Shown here: in pieces, positions 1-8,492 of the stretch
Layout of the letters: the number at the start of each line of letters is the position of its first letter
Numbering within the stretch: the stretch's first letter is position 1
Origin: an uncultured Lachnospiraceae bacterium
GTDB lineage: Bacteria; Bacillota; Clostridia; Lachnospirales; Lachnospiraceae
Length of the DNA: 64,000 nt
Assembly: GCA_947630025.1 (NCBI GenBank)
Contig: CANRFZ010000006.1
Coordinates: forward strand, 62,001 to 126,000
Direction of reading: 5' to 3'
Notes under the pieces: generated by a model
What the model saw: the letters and a program-made list of their open reading frames with translations, nothing else
What the model was told of the DNA's origin: nothing
Databases searched by the model: none
Made by a program: the position numbers and the translations under genes

Positions 1-311
1 ATGGAACCGAAATCCTGTACGGCGCCAAAGAAGATACCGCCGATCACGATCCACAGAAAACAGGGCAGCCATCCGAAAAATGCCGCCTGAATCGGGCCGT
101 TGATGGGGCCTGCGCCGGCGATGGATGAAAAGTGATGTCCCATCAAAACCGGAGTTTTGGCAGGGCAATAGTCAACACCGTCTTCCATCTCGTGAGCCGG
201 TGTCTTGCGTGTGGGATCGATTCCCCACGTTTTGGCCAAGTATCTGCCGTATGTAAGATAAGCTACGACGAAGATCACAATAGCCAAAAGAATTAGTACT
301 ACTGAGTTCAC
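1..311 (-). CDS. cstA: Carbon starvation protein CstA, N-terminal part (runs off window)
   Basis: I translated this from the minus strand. It starts at a GTG codon with GGAGGG about eight bases upstream and reads into the window edge, giving about 103 residues. After a first membrane helix it shows the CstA hallmark [16 protein letters not shown] near residues 60-75, followed by a second helix with GAVQDFG. CstA proteins are many-helix membrane transporters for peptides or pyruvate, used when carbon is limiting. This copy has the short N-terminus seen in Firmicutes. The rest of the gene lies outside the window, so completeness cannot be judged. Confidence 0.88.
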   Translation of the reverse strand, partial: MNSVVLILLAIVIFVVAYLTYGRYLAKTWGIDPTRKTPAHEMEDGVDYCPAKTPVLMGHHFSSIAGAGPINGPIQAAFFGWLPCFLWIVIGGIFFGAVQDFGS

Positions 312-501
312 ACTAAATCCCTCCTAGTCATATAATATTTCTTTTGTGCCGGCCCCTGCAGTACGCCTGCGGCGCCGCTTTTTTATATAAAATAGATTGC
401 TCTATTCTATACACTGTCATTACATTGTCATTCTGTCCGATACGCCTTGCCTGATCTGCTTATTTGCCGCGTCTATGCGATACGTTTTCTTTGCCAGATC
501 T

Positions 502-1026
502 CTATTGTTTGAAAAGACCGCGGTACATTTTGGCGATTCCACGCCCCACATAATTTGTGTATATTTTTTCATCCCGCATGGTGGCGCATACGATGTGCGC
601 CTGCGCAAATCCCCGCATATTCATGCGGTAGCCTTTTTCATATTTAAAATGCTTGACCGCCCTAGTCATGGCGCTATCGAGGGGCTCCTCCGAGAGAATA
701 CAGATAGTCATGTAGCTATACATATGCCCTGCCTCCGGCACCACTTCCCCTTTGCGCACCAGCTTTGGCTCCATATAGTCCCTGACGATCCGGTACGCCT
801 CGTTGATCAGCGCGGCGTCCACCTTCTGCGTCTCCAGAAACAGGATGTGTTCGTAGCTGTCGGAGCGCCACATATTGACTTCCCTGACGAGAACATATTT
901 TTCCGTATGCGAACAAAAGTACCCATAGGCAGGGTACTCTCTGCCGTCGATCATGTACGGCTGGTAAATATCGAAAGTACCCCGGTATTTGTCGAGCAGT
1001 CGTTCCAGATAATCGGCGGTTGTCAT
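502..1026 (-). CDS. Conserved hypothetical protein, 174 aa
   Basis: A soluble protein with no signal peptide or membrane helix. I do not recognise a named family. It has a tidy start (AAGGGG about ten bases before ATG), normal codon use, and its own promoter and palindromic operator just upstream (1047-1102). The sequence is rich in Tyr and Arg, with a central block resembling a bound-ligand alpha/beta fold, but no catalytic motif stands out. It lies between cstA and a pseudouridine synthase on the same strand and is probably transcribed alone or into cstA. Function unknown. Confidence 0.8.
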   Translation of the reverse strand: MTTADYLERLLDKYRGTFDIYQPYMIDGREYPAYGYFCSHTEKYVLVREVNMWRSDSYEHILFLETQKVDAALINEAYRIVRDYMEPKLVRKGEVVPEAGHMYSYMTICILSEEPLDSAMTRAVKHFKYEKGYRMNMRGFAQAHIVCATMRDEKIYTNYVGRGIAKMYRGLFKQ

Positions 1027-1046
1027 CTAAAAATACCCCTTTGTAT

Positions 1047-1060
1047 ATTTGTATACAAAT
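1047..1060. promoter_or_regulatory. 14-bp perfect palindrome, possible GntR-type operator
   Basis: The sequence ATTTGTATACAAAT reads the same on both strands. It sits between the predicted -10 box (1074-1079) and the start of the 174-aa gene at 1026, where a bound repressor would block transcription. GntR-family operators commonly contain TTGTATACAA, so a GntR-like regulator is the natural guess. No regulator gene is nearby. Placement and symmetry are seen; the regulator is inferred. Confidence 0.45.
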
Positions 1061-1073
1061 TTACACATTTACA

Positions 1074-1102
1074 AATTTATCATACTTTGAATAAAAAAAC
1101 AA
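1074..1102 (-). promoter_or_regulatory. Sigma-A-type promoter for the 174-aa gene
   Basis: On the minus strand, TTGTTT (1097-1102) and TAAATT (1074-1079) are separated by exactly 17 bases. They lie about 50 bases upstream of the ATG at 1026, just downstream of the end of the pseudouridine synthase gene. Confidence 0.45.
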
Positions 1103-1105
1103 GTA

Positions 1106-2020
1106 TTACTGCAAAATATGCAGTAAATGTTCAAAATATTCCGGCAGCGGCGCCGTCACTTCGATATATTCATCCGTTGCGGGATGGCGGAATCCCAGCA
1201 CCATCGCGTGAAGCGTCTGCCCCTCTAAGCGGAACGGACATCTGCGGCCCGCGCCGTATACGTCGTCGCCCAGCACCGGATGCCCTATGGACGCCATATG
1301 CACACGGATCTGGTGGGTGCGCCCGGTCTCCAGACGGCATTCGATATAGGCGTAGCCCTGAAACCGCTGCAGCACGGTATAGTGCGTGACCGCGGGCTTC
1401 CCGCCGGGTACATTGACGGCCATCTTCAGGCGGTTGCGGGGATCTCTGCCGACAGTGCCCTCCACTGTTCCGCTCTCCTGCTCCGGCACGCCGTACACGA
1501 TGGCGCGGTATCTGCGGGTGATCGTATGCGCCTTTAGCTGCGCCGAAACGGACTGGTGGGCGCGGTCGTTCTTGCAGGCGATCAGCGAGCCCGTGGTGTC
1601 CCTGTCGATGCGGTGGACGATGCCCGGACGCAGAACGCCGTTGATGCCGGACAACTGTCCGCTGCAGTGATACAATAGCGCATTGACCAGCGTGCCGCTG
1701 CTATGGCCGGGCGCCGGGTGCACTACCATGCCCTTGGGCTTGTTTACGACGATCACGTCGTCGTCTTCATATAAAATGTCCAGCGGAATATTTTCCGGCA
1801 TAATCTCCGGCTCCACGGCCTCTGGAATGGCGAAGGCGATTTCGTCATCCACCCGCAGGCGGTAACCGGCCTTCTGCGGCCTGCCGTTGACCAGCACGGC
1901 GTTGTCTTTGATACATTTTTGGATATAAGACCGGGACAGGGCGGGAAGCGCGGCGCTGATCCATTTGTCCAGCCGCTCGTCATCTCCGTCCAGACCGATC
2001 TGGCTGGTGAAACGTTCCAT
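1106..2020 (-). CDS. RluD/RluA-family 23S rRNA pseudouridine synthase
   Basis: 304 aa, the usual length. An S4 RNA-binding domain (about residues 15-75, with DKWISAALPALSRSYIQKCI) is followed by the RluA-type catalytic domain. The catalytic aspartate lies in HRIDRDTTG (about residue 138), and the downstream RTHQIRVHM motif is intact. Such enzymes turn uridines of 23S rRNA helix 69 (RluD) or related sites into pseudouridine. In Firmicutes this gene (ylyB in Bacillus) typically follows lspA, as here, with a 19-base gap, so it is probably co-transcribed with lspA and aroB. The exact target uridine cannot be told from sequence. Confidence 0.93.
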   Translation of the reverse strand: MERFTSQIGLDGDDERLDKWISAALPALSRSYIQKCIKDNAVLVNGRPQKAGYRLRVDDEIAFAIPEAVEPEIMPENIPLDILYEDDDVIVVNKPKGMVVHPAPGHSSGTLVNALLYHCSGQLSGINGVLRPGIVHRIDRDTTGSLIACKNDRAHQSVSAQLKAHTITRRYRAIVYGVPEQESGTVEGTVGRDPRNRLKMAVNVPGGKPAVTHYTVLQRFQGYAYIECRLETGRTHQIRVHMASIGHPVLGDDVYGAGRRCPFRLEGQTLHAMVLGFRHPATDEYIEVTAPLPEYFEHLLHILQ

Positions 2021-2038
2021 GGCGTAGTCCTTTTTGGC

Positions 2039-2569
2039 CTATTTCAGCATACGGTATTTCTTCTGCTTAAAGCTGATAAAGTTCAGGTCGCTTTCCTTGT
2101 ATACGAACAGAAGCAGGATGACCAGCGCAGCCGTGGAGACCGTCACGTAGATATCCGCCAGATTAAAGATCGGGAAGTTGATCAGCACGAAATAGATATA
2201 ATCCACCACGTAATTCAGGCGGATGCGGTCGATCATATTGCCGATGGCGCCGGCGGCGATCAGGCTGAGCAGGACGTGGAGAATCACGTATTTTCTATCC
2301 TCCGGCATTTTAAGCAGCACGTAGCCGATCACGCACAGGATCACCACCGCCACAAAGATAAAGAATGCCTTCTGGTTCTGCAGCATACCGAACGCGGCGC
2401 CCTTGTTCTCCAGATAGTTCAGCTCCAGCACGCCGTTGATGATAATATAAGCCGGTTTGTCTTTCAGATGGATCACCGCCAGATATTTGGCGTACTGGTC
2501 TAACGCCACCAGAACGCAGATCCCCAGTATGTCCAGCAGTATCCGTATTTTTCTCCTGAAACTCATCAT
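2039..2569 (-). CDS. lspA: Lipoprotein signal peptidase II
   Basis: 176 aa integral membrane aspartic protease that removes signal peptides from prolipoproteins after lipidation of the lipobox cysteine. Four hydrophobic segments are visible. The two catalytic aspartates lie in the conserved blocks GNMIDRI (about residue 114) and FNLADIYV (about residue 139). Its start overlaps the stop of aroB by four bases (ATGA), so translation is probably coupled. A clear substrate in this window is the lipoprotein D,D-carboxypeptidase at 7088-8080. The C-terminus is basic and Lys/Tyr-rich. Confidence 0.95.
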   Translation of the reverse strand: MMSFRRKIRILLDILGICVLVALDQYAKYLAVIHLKDKPAYIIINGVLELNYLENKGAAFGMLQNQKAFFIFVAVVILCVIGYVLLKMPEDRKYVILHVLLSLIAAGAIGNMIDRIRLNYVVDYIYFVLINFPIFNLADIYVTVSTAALVILLLFVYKESDLNFISFKQKKYRMLK

Positions 2570-3675
2570 GCCTTTGCATCCTCGTCGCTAAAATTGATTT
2601 CCTGAATGGCCGCCAGAATCTCCTCGTCGGTCACATCCCTGTCGATGACGGCTCTGCCGACTTTTTTTAGCAGGACGAACTTAATCCGGTCTCCCTCCAT
2701 CTTCTTGTCGGATTTGGTCAGCCGCAGGATCTCCTGCGGATCGATATTGTCGATGCTGATCGGCAGATGGAACGGAACGAACATATCCCGCACTTCATAG
2801 TATTCCTCCATGGACAGCCAGTTATGTTTCCATGAGATATAGGCGGCCGCCACCATCCCCAGCGCAATACACTCGCCGTGCACCATCTGGAACTGCATCG
2901 CCTTCTCGATGGCGTGGCCGATGGTGTGGCCGAAATTCAATAGCGCACGGTCGCCCTGCTCCTTGGGATCTTTCTCCACCACAAGTTTTTTGACCGCGCA
3001 GCTTCGCATGACCATCTCGACTAACGTCTGCGGATCGCGCTCATGGATCTCGTACATATGCTCCAGCAGCCACTCATAAAAGATCGCGTCGCGGATCAGG
3101 CCGTGCTTCATGACCTCCGCAAACCCCGCGTAGAACTGCCTGTCGTCCAGATCTTTCAGCACGGAGACATTCATATAGACCAGCTTCGGCATATAGAACG
3201 CGCCTACCATATTCTTATAGCCGTCGAAATCGACGCCGGTCTTGCCGCCGATGCTGCTGTCGGACTGCGCGATCAGCGTCGTGGGAACCTGTACGAAATC
3301 GACGCCCCGCAGATAGGTGGCCGCCGCGTATCCCGTGATGTCGCCGACCACGCCGCCGCCCAGGGCGATCAGCAGGTCTTTCCGGTCAAACTTCGCCTCG
3401 ATCAGCGTCCGGTAGATGTCGCGCACGGTGTCCAGCGTCTTGCTGCTCTCCCCGGCGGGGAAGCTGTATAGCAGCGTCTCCCGGCACCGGCCCTCCAGCT
3501 TCTGCCGGACGATATCCCCATACAGCGCAGCCGTGTTGGAATCGGCGATAACGGCGACTCTCCTGCCGTCTATGCCGAGCGCGTCAAGCTCCTCTGCCAG
3601 CAGGTCGAAACTGTCCGTAAACACAATGTCATAACACGGTTTTTTCTCGTAATTGATGGTCATTCTCTCCGCCAT
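2566..3675 (-). CDS. aroB: 3-dehydroquinate synthase
   Basis: Converts DAHP to 3-dehydroquinate, the second shikimate-pathway step, using NAD and a divalent metal. The sequence has the nucleotide-binding GGGVVGDITGYAAATYLRG, the substrate loop SDSSIGGKTGVD, and the metal-ligand motif NFGHTIGHAIE. I place the start at the second of two close ATGs (3675), because the GGAGG site directly abuts the first. A strong terminator (3701-3731) separates it from sepF upstream. It overlaps lspA by four bases, giving an aroB-lspA-pseudouridine synthase operon. Confidence 0.95.
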   Translation of the reverse strand: MAERMTINYEKKPCYDIVFTDSFDLLAEELDALGIDGRRVAVIADSNTAALYGDIVRQKLEGRCRETLLYSFPAGESSKTLDTVRDIYRTLIEAKFDRKDLLIALGGGVVGDITGYAAATYLRGVDFVQVPTTLIAQSDSSIGGKTGVDFDGYKNMVGAFYMPKLVYMNVSVLKDLDDRQFYAGFAEVMKHGLIRDAIFYEWLLEHMYEIHERDPQTLVEMVMRSCAVKKLVVEKDPKEQGDRALLNFGHTIGHAIEKAMQFQMVHGECIALGMVAAAYISWKHNWLSMEEYYEVRDMFVPFHLPISIDNIDPQEILRLTKSDKKMEGDRIKFVLLKKVGRAVIDRDVTDEEILAAIQEINFSDEDAKA

Positions 3676-3700
3676 GATCATCCTCCGTAATCATAATAGG

Positions 3701-3731
3701 AAAAACTTCCCGGCCGATCAAACCGGGAAGT
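3701..3731 (-). terminator. Rho-independent terminator after sepF
   Basis: On the minus strand a 9-bp perfect stem (ACTTCCCGG / CCGGGAAGT) with a 9-base loop is followed by a run of T. It lies between the sepF stop and the aroB start and should end the HlyD-yggS-sepF transcript. Confidence 0.85.
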
Positions 3732-3763
3732 CATCGAATCGTCATGCAGCCGTCCGCCGTCTC

Positions 3764-4261
3764 TCAGATGCCGTTGTTGATCGGTACGTCAAAGGAGCCG
3801 CCCGACAGCAATTCCTGAAAATCGCCTGAGATATCCACGCTGGCAGGCGTAATGATAAATATGTAATGGGATATCTTCTGCAGATTGCCGGAAATCGCGA
3901 AGCAGGAACCCGATGTAAAATCGATGATGCGCTGCGCGATATCCACGTCCAGCCCTTCCAGATTCAGCACTACCGTCCGGTTGGCCAGAAGCGTTTCCGT
4001 GATCTCTCTGGCGTCCTCCACGCTGGTGGGCTTGATCACACATACTTCCATGCCGGTGCCCGTCTTTTTGACCTGACGCACCATCGGCGTCACCTTGGGC
4101 GTGGACTTTCTGGCCGGACGCTCGTCCGCCTCCGCGTCGTCCCTGGCCGCACCCGGCTTCTTAGCGGGCTCCGGCTCGTCGTCATAGTAGTCGTCGTCGT
4201 AATAGTCGTCCCCCTCGGGATTCAGTTTCATGGCATTTAAGAACTTGTCCATTACGCTCAT
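3764..4261 (-). CDS. sepF: Cell division protein SepF
   Basis: 165 aa. SepF tethers FtsZ filaments to the membrane and organises the septal ring in Gram-positive bacteria. An N-terminal amphipathic segment (MSVMDKFLNAMKL) is followed by an acidic, Asp/Tyr-rich linker (about residues 17-50). The C-terminal SepF core starts near VCVIKPTSVEDAREI and includes the conserved NLEGLD and RIIDFTSGSCFAISG blocks. It follows yggS as in many Clostridia; ftsZ is not in the window. Transcription ends at the hairpin just downstream. Confidence 0.94.
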   Translation of the reverse strand: MSVMDKFLNAMKLNPEGDDYYDDDYYDDEPEPAKKPGAARDDAEADERPARKSTPKVTPMVRQVKKTGTGMEVCVIKPTSVEDAREITETLLANRTVVLNLEGLDVDIAQRIIDFTSGSCFAISGNLQKISHYIFIITPASVDISGDFQELLSGGSFDVPINNGI

Positions 4262-4319
4262 GCTCGTATAACCTCCGTCATTTCGTATTGTCTTCTATCG
4301 TCATGATTTCCGTGTCCGG

Positions 4320-5012
4320 TTATTGCGTATAGTCTCTCTCACCGAAAATGCCGGTGCCTATGCGGATGTATGTGGCGCCCTCCTCGATGGCGGTCTCATA
4401 GTCGCCTGTCATTCCCATAGAAAGTTCTTCCATACAAACATTATCAATGTTTTTCTGTATTATGTCAACATATATTTGCTTTAATTTTGCAAAATATAGT
4501 CTATTTTCCTCTGAAAAATCTACATATGGTGCTATCGTCATAAGTCCCTTGACGAGAATATTGGGCAGTTTGGCGATTTCCGCCACCAAATCCGCCGCTT
4601 CCGCGTCCGTGGTGCCGAACTTGCTCTCCTCTCCCGCCACATTGACCTCCACCAGAACGGACACCGTCACATTCTGCCGGACGGCCTCCCTGCTGATCTC
4701 CTCCGCCAGACGCAGGGAATCTACACTGTGGATCAGATAGACCTTGCCGACGATATACTTTACCTTGTTGCGCTGCAGATGGCCGATCATATGCCATCGG
4801 ATGTCCTTCGGCATCTGTTCGTATTTGGCCGTCAGCTCCTGCACTTTGTTCTCACCGAAATCCCGGCAGCCGGCGTCGTAAGCCTCCCGCAGCATCTCCA
4901 CCGGCTTGGTCTTGCTGACCGCGATCAGCTTGACATCGCCGCGGTCGCGCCCGCTCCGCGCGCAGGCTTTCCTGATGTTTTCCTCCACCTGTTCCAGATT
5001 TTCCCGGATCAT
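4320..5012 (-). CDS. yggS: YggS/PLPBP-family PLP homeostasis protein
   Basis: 230 aa single-domain alanine racemase-fold protein that binds pyridoxal phosphate and balances B6 vitamers and amino/keto acid pools; no enzyme activity is established for the family. The PLP lysine is in KLIAVSKTKP (about residue 35), and the family block HMIGHLQRNKVK and the C-terminal SMGMTGDYETAIEEG phosphate-binding region are intact. It sits between the HlyD-like gene (21-base gap) and sepF, the usual placement in Gram-positive division clusters. Confidence 0.94.
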   Translation of the reverse strand: MIRENLEQVEENIRKACARSGRDRGDVKLIAVSKTKPVEMLREAYDAGCRDFGENKVQELTAKYEQMPKDIRWHMIGHLQRNKVKYIVGKVYLIHSVDSLRLAEEISREAVRQNVTVSVLVEVNVAGEESKFGTTDAEAADLVAEIAKLPNILVKGLMTIAPYVDFSEENRLYFAKLKQIYVDIIQKNIDNVCMEELSMGMTGDYETAIEEGATYIRIGTGIFGERDYTQ

Positions 5013-5033
5013 AGCGCCTTTCCGCCTCCCACC

Positions 5034-6428
5034 TCACTCATAGATAAACTGGTTGTCGCTGACCGTCGATGCGTCCAGCACGATATAGTCGTATACGTTC
5101 AGCCCGTACATCGTGTTGGGCTTGACGATGGAATATTCTTCGTTGGAATACAGGATGTTGACCTGTTTAAAATCGGCGTACCCCTTGTTGATATTATACA
5201 CGCCGATCAGGGAGCCGGTCTTGCCGATGGCGTACTTCTCCGTCGAGCCGGGCTTGATGATATAATTGTTGGCCCGCAGCACATAATCGTCCAGATAATA
5301 TTCCGTCTCCGTCTCGTCGTAGATCGTCGTGGAGACAAACTGCGTCGTGGCGTTGCCCTCCTCGTCGTAAGTCTCCAGCAGAACGCCGTCCTGATTGCTG
5401 TCGCCGCCCTTCGTGACATATTCCTTGGGCACGATAAAAAACTCTTTTTCGACGATGGCGGAGTTGGGGATTTTCAGGCCCGTCTCATCTTCCAGCAGCA
5501 GCTCGATATCGATAAAACGGTCGGTGCAGAAGGTAATCATGGAATTGGTAAACGTCAGCGCCACGAAAATATCGCCCGCCTCGTTGGTAAAGGAGCTCAC
5601 TTCGCCCCATGCGGTGTACTGGTTTTTCAGGAAGCGCACATTGACATACTGCTTCTCCAGCAGTTCGTCGCACAGATCCTGATCCACCTGTATCACGATA
5701 GACCAGTCCTCGTCCGTGGACAACTTATAGACCGGGTCACCGTTAGCCACCAGCTCGTTGTTGACCAGATACGTCTTCTCATAGTTCTTCTGGTCAAACA
5801 ACTCCGCCGTCATGTCCTCCAGCGTCAGATCCTCGTAGCCGTCCACGGAGTAGATGACGATCCCGCTCTCGGCGGCGTTGCGGTAATTGATAAAGGTATT
5901 GCCGGAGACGTCGCGCAGCGCGTCGGCATTGGCGAGGATATTGTAATTCGACAGTTTAAAGACCGTGCCCTCCACGTTGTGCTTAAAGTTATAGACGTCG
6001 GAGAACTGCTCCCTGTCGAAACGGTTTACAAACGAGACGATCTCATTTTTCAGCTCGTCCAGATCCGAATCCGGCAGCGTGTTCTCGCCGCTCTCGTTGG
6101 TCTGTATGTAGTCCGCCAGCCGCCCCGTCTCGTCCACCGTGTAGACCAGATTTCCGACGCCGACGCGCTCCCCTTCTCTGGCAAAATAGTTGACGTACCC
6201 GGCATCCGTGGCCGTGACGATCTTTTCCTTGCGCAGCGCGATCCCCTTAAAGATGCTGTTGGACGAGAGCGAACCTTCCTGCACGCTGTAGCCGACGATA
6301 TGATCCGACCGGAAATACATGAACACACAGATGACGATATAGACAAAAATAGCGGCAAAGATCAGCATACCGATGTTCAGATTCAGCGGACGCCTGTATT
6401 TAGTTATCCTCGGATCGCGTTCAGCCAA
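5034..6428 (-). CDS. HlyD-like membrane-fusion/adaptor protein
   Basis: 464 aa. One N-terminal membrane helix (about residues 20-40) is followed by a large extracellular region with paired barrel-sandwich/biotinyl-like segments, as in HlyD-type adaptors; the central helical hairpin is short. The start is a TTG codon with AAAGGAG eight bases upstream. No partner ABC transporter is adjacent. In related Clostridia this gene precedes yggS and sepF, which hints at a role at the envelope or division site rather than classic export. That role is inferred. Confidence 0.75.
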   Translation of the reverse strand: MAERDPRITKYRRPLNLNIGMLIFAAIFVYIVICVFMYFRSDHIVGYSVQEGSLSSNSIFKGIALRKEKIVTATDAGYVNYFAREGERVGVGNLVYTVDETGRLADYIQTNESGENTLPDSDLDELKNEIVSFVNRFDREQFSDVYNFKHNVEGTVFKLSNYNILANADALRDVSGNTFINYRNAAESGIVIYSVDGYEDLTLEDMTAELFDQKNYEKTYLVNNELVANGDPVYKLSTDEDWSIVIQVDQDLCDELLEKQYVNVRFLKNQYTAWGEVSSFTNEAGDIFVALTFTNSMITFCTDRFIDIELLLEDETGLKIPNSAIVEKEFFIVPKEYVTKGGDSNQDGVLLETYDEEGNATTQFVSTTIYDETETEYYLDDYVLRANNYIIKPGSTEKYAIGKTGSLIGVYNINKGYADFKQVNILYSNEEYSIVKPNTMYGLNVYDYIVLDASTVSDNQFIYE

Positions 6429-6450
6429 GCCGTTTCTCCTTTAACACACC

Positions 6451-6473
6451 AAAAACCCCGGCGCGCCGAGGTT
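6451..6473 (-). terminator. Terminator between the P-loop gene and the HlyD-like gene
   Basis: On the minus strand, an almost fully self-complementary GC-rich stem (AACCTCGGCGCGCCGGGGTT) is followed by TTT. It would close the transcript of the 139-aa P-loop gene before the HlyD-yggS-sepF unit begins. Confidence 0.7.
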
Positions 6474-6543
6474 TATGGAATTCTTCCGGGATCATATGAC
6501 ATTTCCAGCATCGGAGAGATATCGCTATTTCTGCCGATATGTA

Positions 6544-6963
6544 CTACAAAGAAATAATTACCTTGTCTTTCAGGCTCTCGGGCAGCGCGCTCTCCTCTAC
6601 GGAGATGCTCAGCACGAAGTCCACATGGAATTTTTCGCTGATCTTTTCCAGCTTGCCGATCACCGTTTCAATATGGCTCTCGTCCGTGCAGGCGATCTTT
6701 AAAAAGCTATCGAAATACATATGCTGCAGATCGTGATCCTGCGAGATGATACCGCTGATAAAACCGATAAATTCATCGCTGTTGGTTATGAGATAATCCG
6801 AGACGTCGATCAGACGGATCTTGTTGTTCAGTTCAAACATATGCTTTGTGCTTTTGTCCAGATAGACGACGTTGCCCTGCACATCCTTGATCATCGCGTT
6901 CACTTTATCCAATAAGTGCTTGGTTTTTCCCTTTCCTTTGTTGCCTACGATCAGTTGCACCAT
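6544..6963 (-). CDS. Small P-loop (Walker A) protein of unknown function
   Basis: 139 aa. It opens directly with a Walker A motif, GNKGKGKT (residues 7-14), after a short beta strand (MVQLIV). The rest looks like a minimal RecA/ParA-sized nucleotide-binding fold. A clear Walker B aspartate followed by the usual hydrophobic run is not obvious, although HMYFDSFLK around residue 85 is a candidate. It has its own promoter and terminator, so it is a single-gene unit. It may be an ATP- or GTP-binding regulator. Annotations such as PilT-like for this kind of protein are not supported by anything here beyond the P-loop. Confidence 0.75.
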   Translation of the reverse strand: MVQLIVGNKGKGKTKHLLDKVNAMIKDVQGNVVYLDKSTKHMFELNNKIRLIDVSDYLITNSDEFIGFISGIISQDHDLQHMYFDSFLKIACTDESHIETVIGKLEKISEKFHVDFVLSISVEESALPESLKDKVIISL

Positions 6964-7034
6964 GGCGAAACCCTCCTAAAGTAAAATAAAGTAGAATCAG
7001 TAAAAAATTCGTGTGACCATATGTGTCTATCCAT

Positions 7035-7063
7035 ATTATAAGGGAAAGACAGGAAAAAAACAA
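7035..7063 (-). promoter_or_regulatory. Sigma-A-type promoter for the P-loop gene
   Basis: On the minus strand, TTGTTT (7058-7063) and a perfect TATAAT (7035-7040) are spaced by 17 bases. The promoter lies about 70 bases upstream of the ATG at 6963. Confidence 0.7.
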
Positions 7064-7087
7064 CTAGAAAAACTTATTTCTCCTCTC

Positions 7088-8080
7088 CTATTTGATCCCC
7101 TCCAGCAGCCTGTTCATATCGGCGTAGAGGCCGTCCCCCGTCGGCTCCTTCATAATGATCGAGATATAGGGCGTTCCGTCGCTGCCGTTCGCCAAAAGCA
7201 TCAGGCAGTGCCCCGCCGCGCTGGTGGTGCCGGTCTTGCCGCCGACCACCGTGATGTTGGACGGCATCTCGACCGTTCCGCGCAGATACAGGTTGGTGGA
7301 TTTTAAGTCCAGGGACTTCTCTTTGCCGTCGCGATCCGTATAGACCGTCGTGTACGACGTCATGGAAATGATCTGCTTAAACAGGTCGTACTGCAGCGCC
7401 TCCTGAAAGATCAGGTACAGATCGTAAGTCGTGACGTAGTGCTCCTCCTCCGTCAGCCCGTTGGGATTCGTAAAATGACAGTTCGTGGCGCCCAGCTCGG
7501 CAGCCTCCTGATTCATCAGACTGACAAACTCCTCCACCGAGCCGGAAACGCCCTCCGCAATCATAATCGCCACGTCGTTGGCGGAATAGATCAGCAGGAT
7601 GCGGAGCGCCTGATCCAACGTCATCTGGTCGCCCGGCTTGATGCCGCATAGCTGCGCTCCCGGCTCCGTGATGATGACATTGTCCGAAGCCGTAAGCATC
7701 TGGTCCGGGGAGCCGTATTTGATCGCCACCAGCGCCGTCATCACTTTGGTCAGGCTGGCCGGGTTGATCTGCACGTTACAGTTTTTGGCGTACAACGTGT
7801 CCAGATTTTTCATGTCAAAAAGCGCCACCGCTCCCGCGTCCGGGAGACTGACGCCTATCTCGTTGACATCCCCGCCTGCGACGCACAGATTGGCCGCAAA
7901 CGACTCCGCCGTCTCCTGATCGGAAACGGCCAGAAGCTGGTAGCTGGTCACTTCGTTGTTCAGTTCATACGGCATATCGTAGCCGCGGCTGCCGCAGCCG
8001 GACAGACATACCGCGCCAAGCAGCACAATGGCTGCCGCCCTCCGCCCTGCCATTCTACTTATACATCTCACGCCACTCAA
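7088..8080 (-). CDS. Lipoprotein D-alanyl-D-alanine carboxypeptidase (peptidase S11)
   Basis: 330 aa. A basic N-terminus and hydrophobic stretch end in the lipobox LSGC, so it is likely a lipid-anchored surface enzyme processed by LspA. The S11 penicillin-binding motifs are complete: SLTK (about residue 107), SAN (about 166) and KTGT (about 281). It trims the terminal D-Ala of muropeptides and so controls cross-linking. The start is uncertain: TTG at 8080 (GAGGAG close upstream) overlaps mgsA by 26 bases, while ATG at 8053 lies one base after the mgsA stop. It is the last gene of the shape cluster, downstream of mgsA and rodA. Confidence 0.88.
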   Translation of the reverse strand: MSGVRCISRMAGRRAAAIVLLGAVCLSGCGSRGYDMPYELNNEVTSYQLLAVSDQETAESFAANLCVAGGDVNEIGVSLPDAGAVALFDMKNLDTLYAKNCNVQINPASLTKVMTALVAIKYGSPDQMLTASDNVIITEPGAQLCGIKPGDQMTLDQALRILLIYSANDVAIMIAEGVSGSVEEFVSLMNQEAAELGATNCHFTNPNGLTEEEHYVTTYDLYLIFQEALQYDLFKQIISMTSYTTVYTDRDGKEKSLDLKSTNLYLRGTVEMPSNITVVGGKTGTTSAAGHCLMLLANGSDGTPYISIIMKEPTGDGLYADMNRLLEGIK

Positions 8081-8450
8081 GGTCTCCTCTGTCGAGTGAT
8101 TTGATCAACAGTTCCGCCGACGCCAAGTTGGTGGCCAGCGGAATGTTGTGTCTGTCGCATAGCATCACGACGTTATTGACGTCCGGCTCGTGGGATTTGG
8201 GATACAACGGATCGCGCAGGAAGATCACCAGATCGATCTGATTGTGCTCGATCTGCGCCCCGATCTGCTGCGCGCCGCCCAGATGCCCCGCCAGATATTT
8301 GTGGATGGACAGGTTCGTGACCTCCTCGATCAGCCTGCCCGTCGTCCCCGTCGCGAACAGTTCGTTTTTGCTCAAAATACCCCGGTAGGCGATGCAGAAA
8401 TTCTGCATCAGCTTCTTTTTTGCATCATGCGCAATCAACGCAATATTCAT
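8055..8450 (-). CDS. mgsA: Methylglyoxal synthase
   Basis: 131 aa. Converts dihydroxyacetone phosphate to methylglyoxal plus phosphate, a bypass of lower glycolysis under phosphate limitation. The phosphate-binding ATGTTG, the GGAQQIGAQI block and the acidic IDLVIFLRDPL segment containing the catalytic aspartate match the family closely. It follows rodA by a 42-base gap; its place at the end of a mre-min-rodA cluster recurs in Clostridia, though no mechanistic link to cell shape is known. The SD (AAGGG) is about ten bases from the ATG. Confidence 0.95.
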   Translation of the reverse strand: MNIALIAHDAKKKLMQNFCIAYRGILSKNELFATGTTGRLIEEVTNLSIHKYLAGHLGGAQQIGAQIEHNQIDLVIFLRDPLYPKSHEPDVNNVVMLCDRHNIPLATNLASAELLIKSLDRGDLEWREMYK

Positions 8451-8492
8451 AGTTGCAGCACCCTTCTCTTTCCTAGTTGTCTTGTCAAGCCA

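Noticed and set aside
4728-6557. Long plus-strand open frame (609 codons) opposite the HlyD-like gene
   Set aside because: It lies antisense to clearly conserved yggS and HlyD-like genes, has no SD, and its composition is that of a GC-rich shadow frame.
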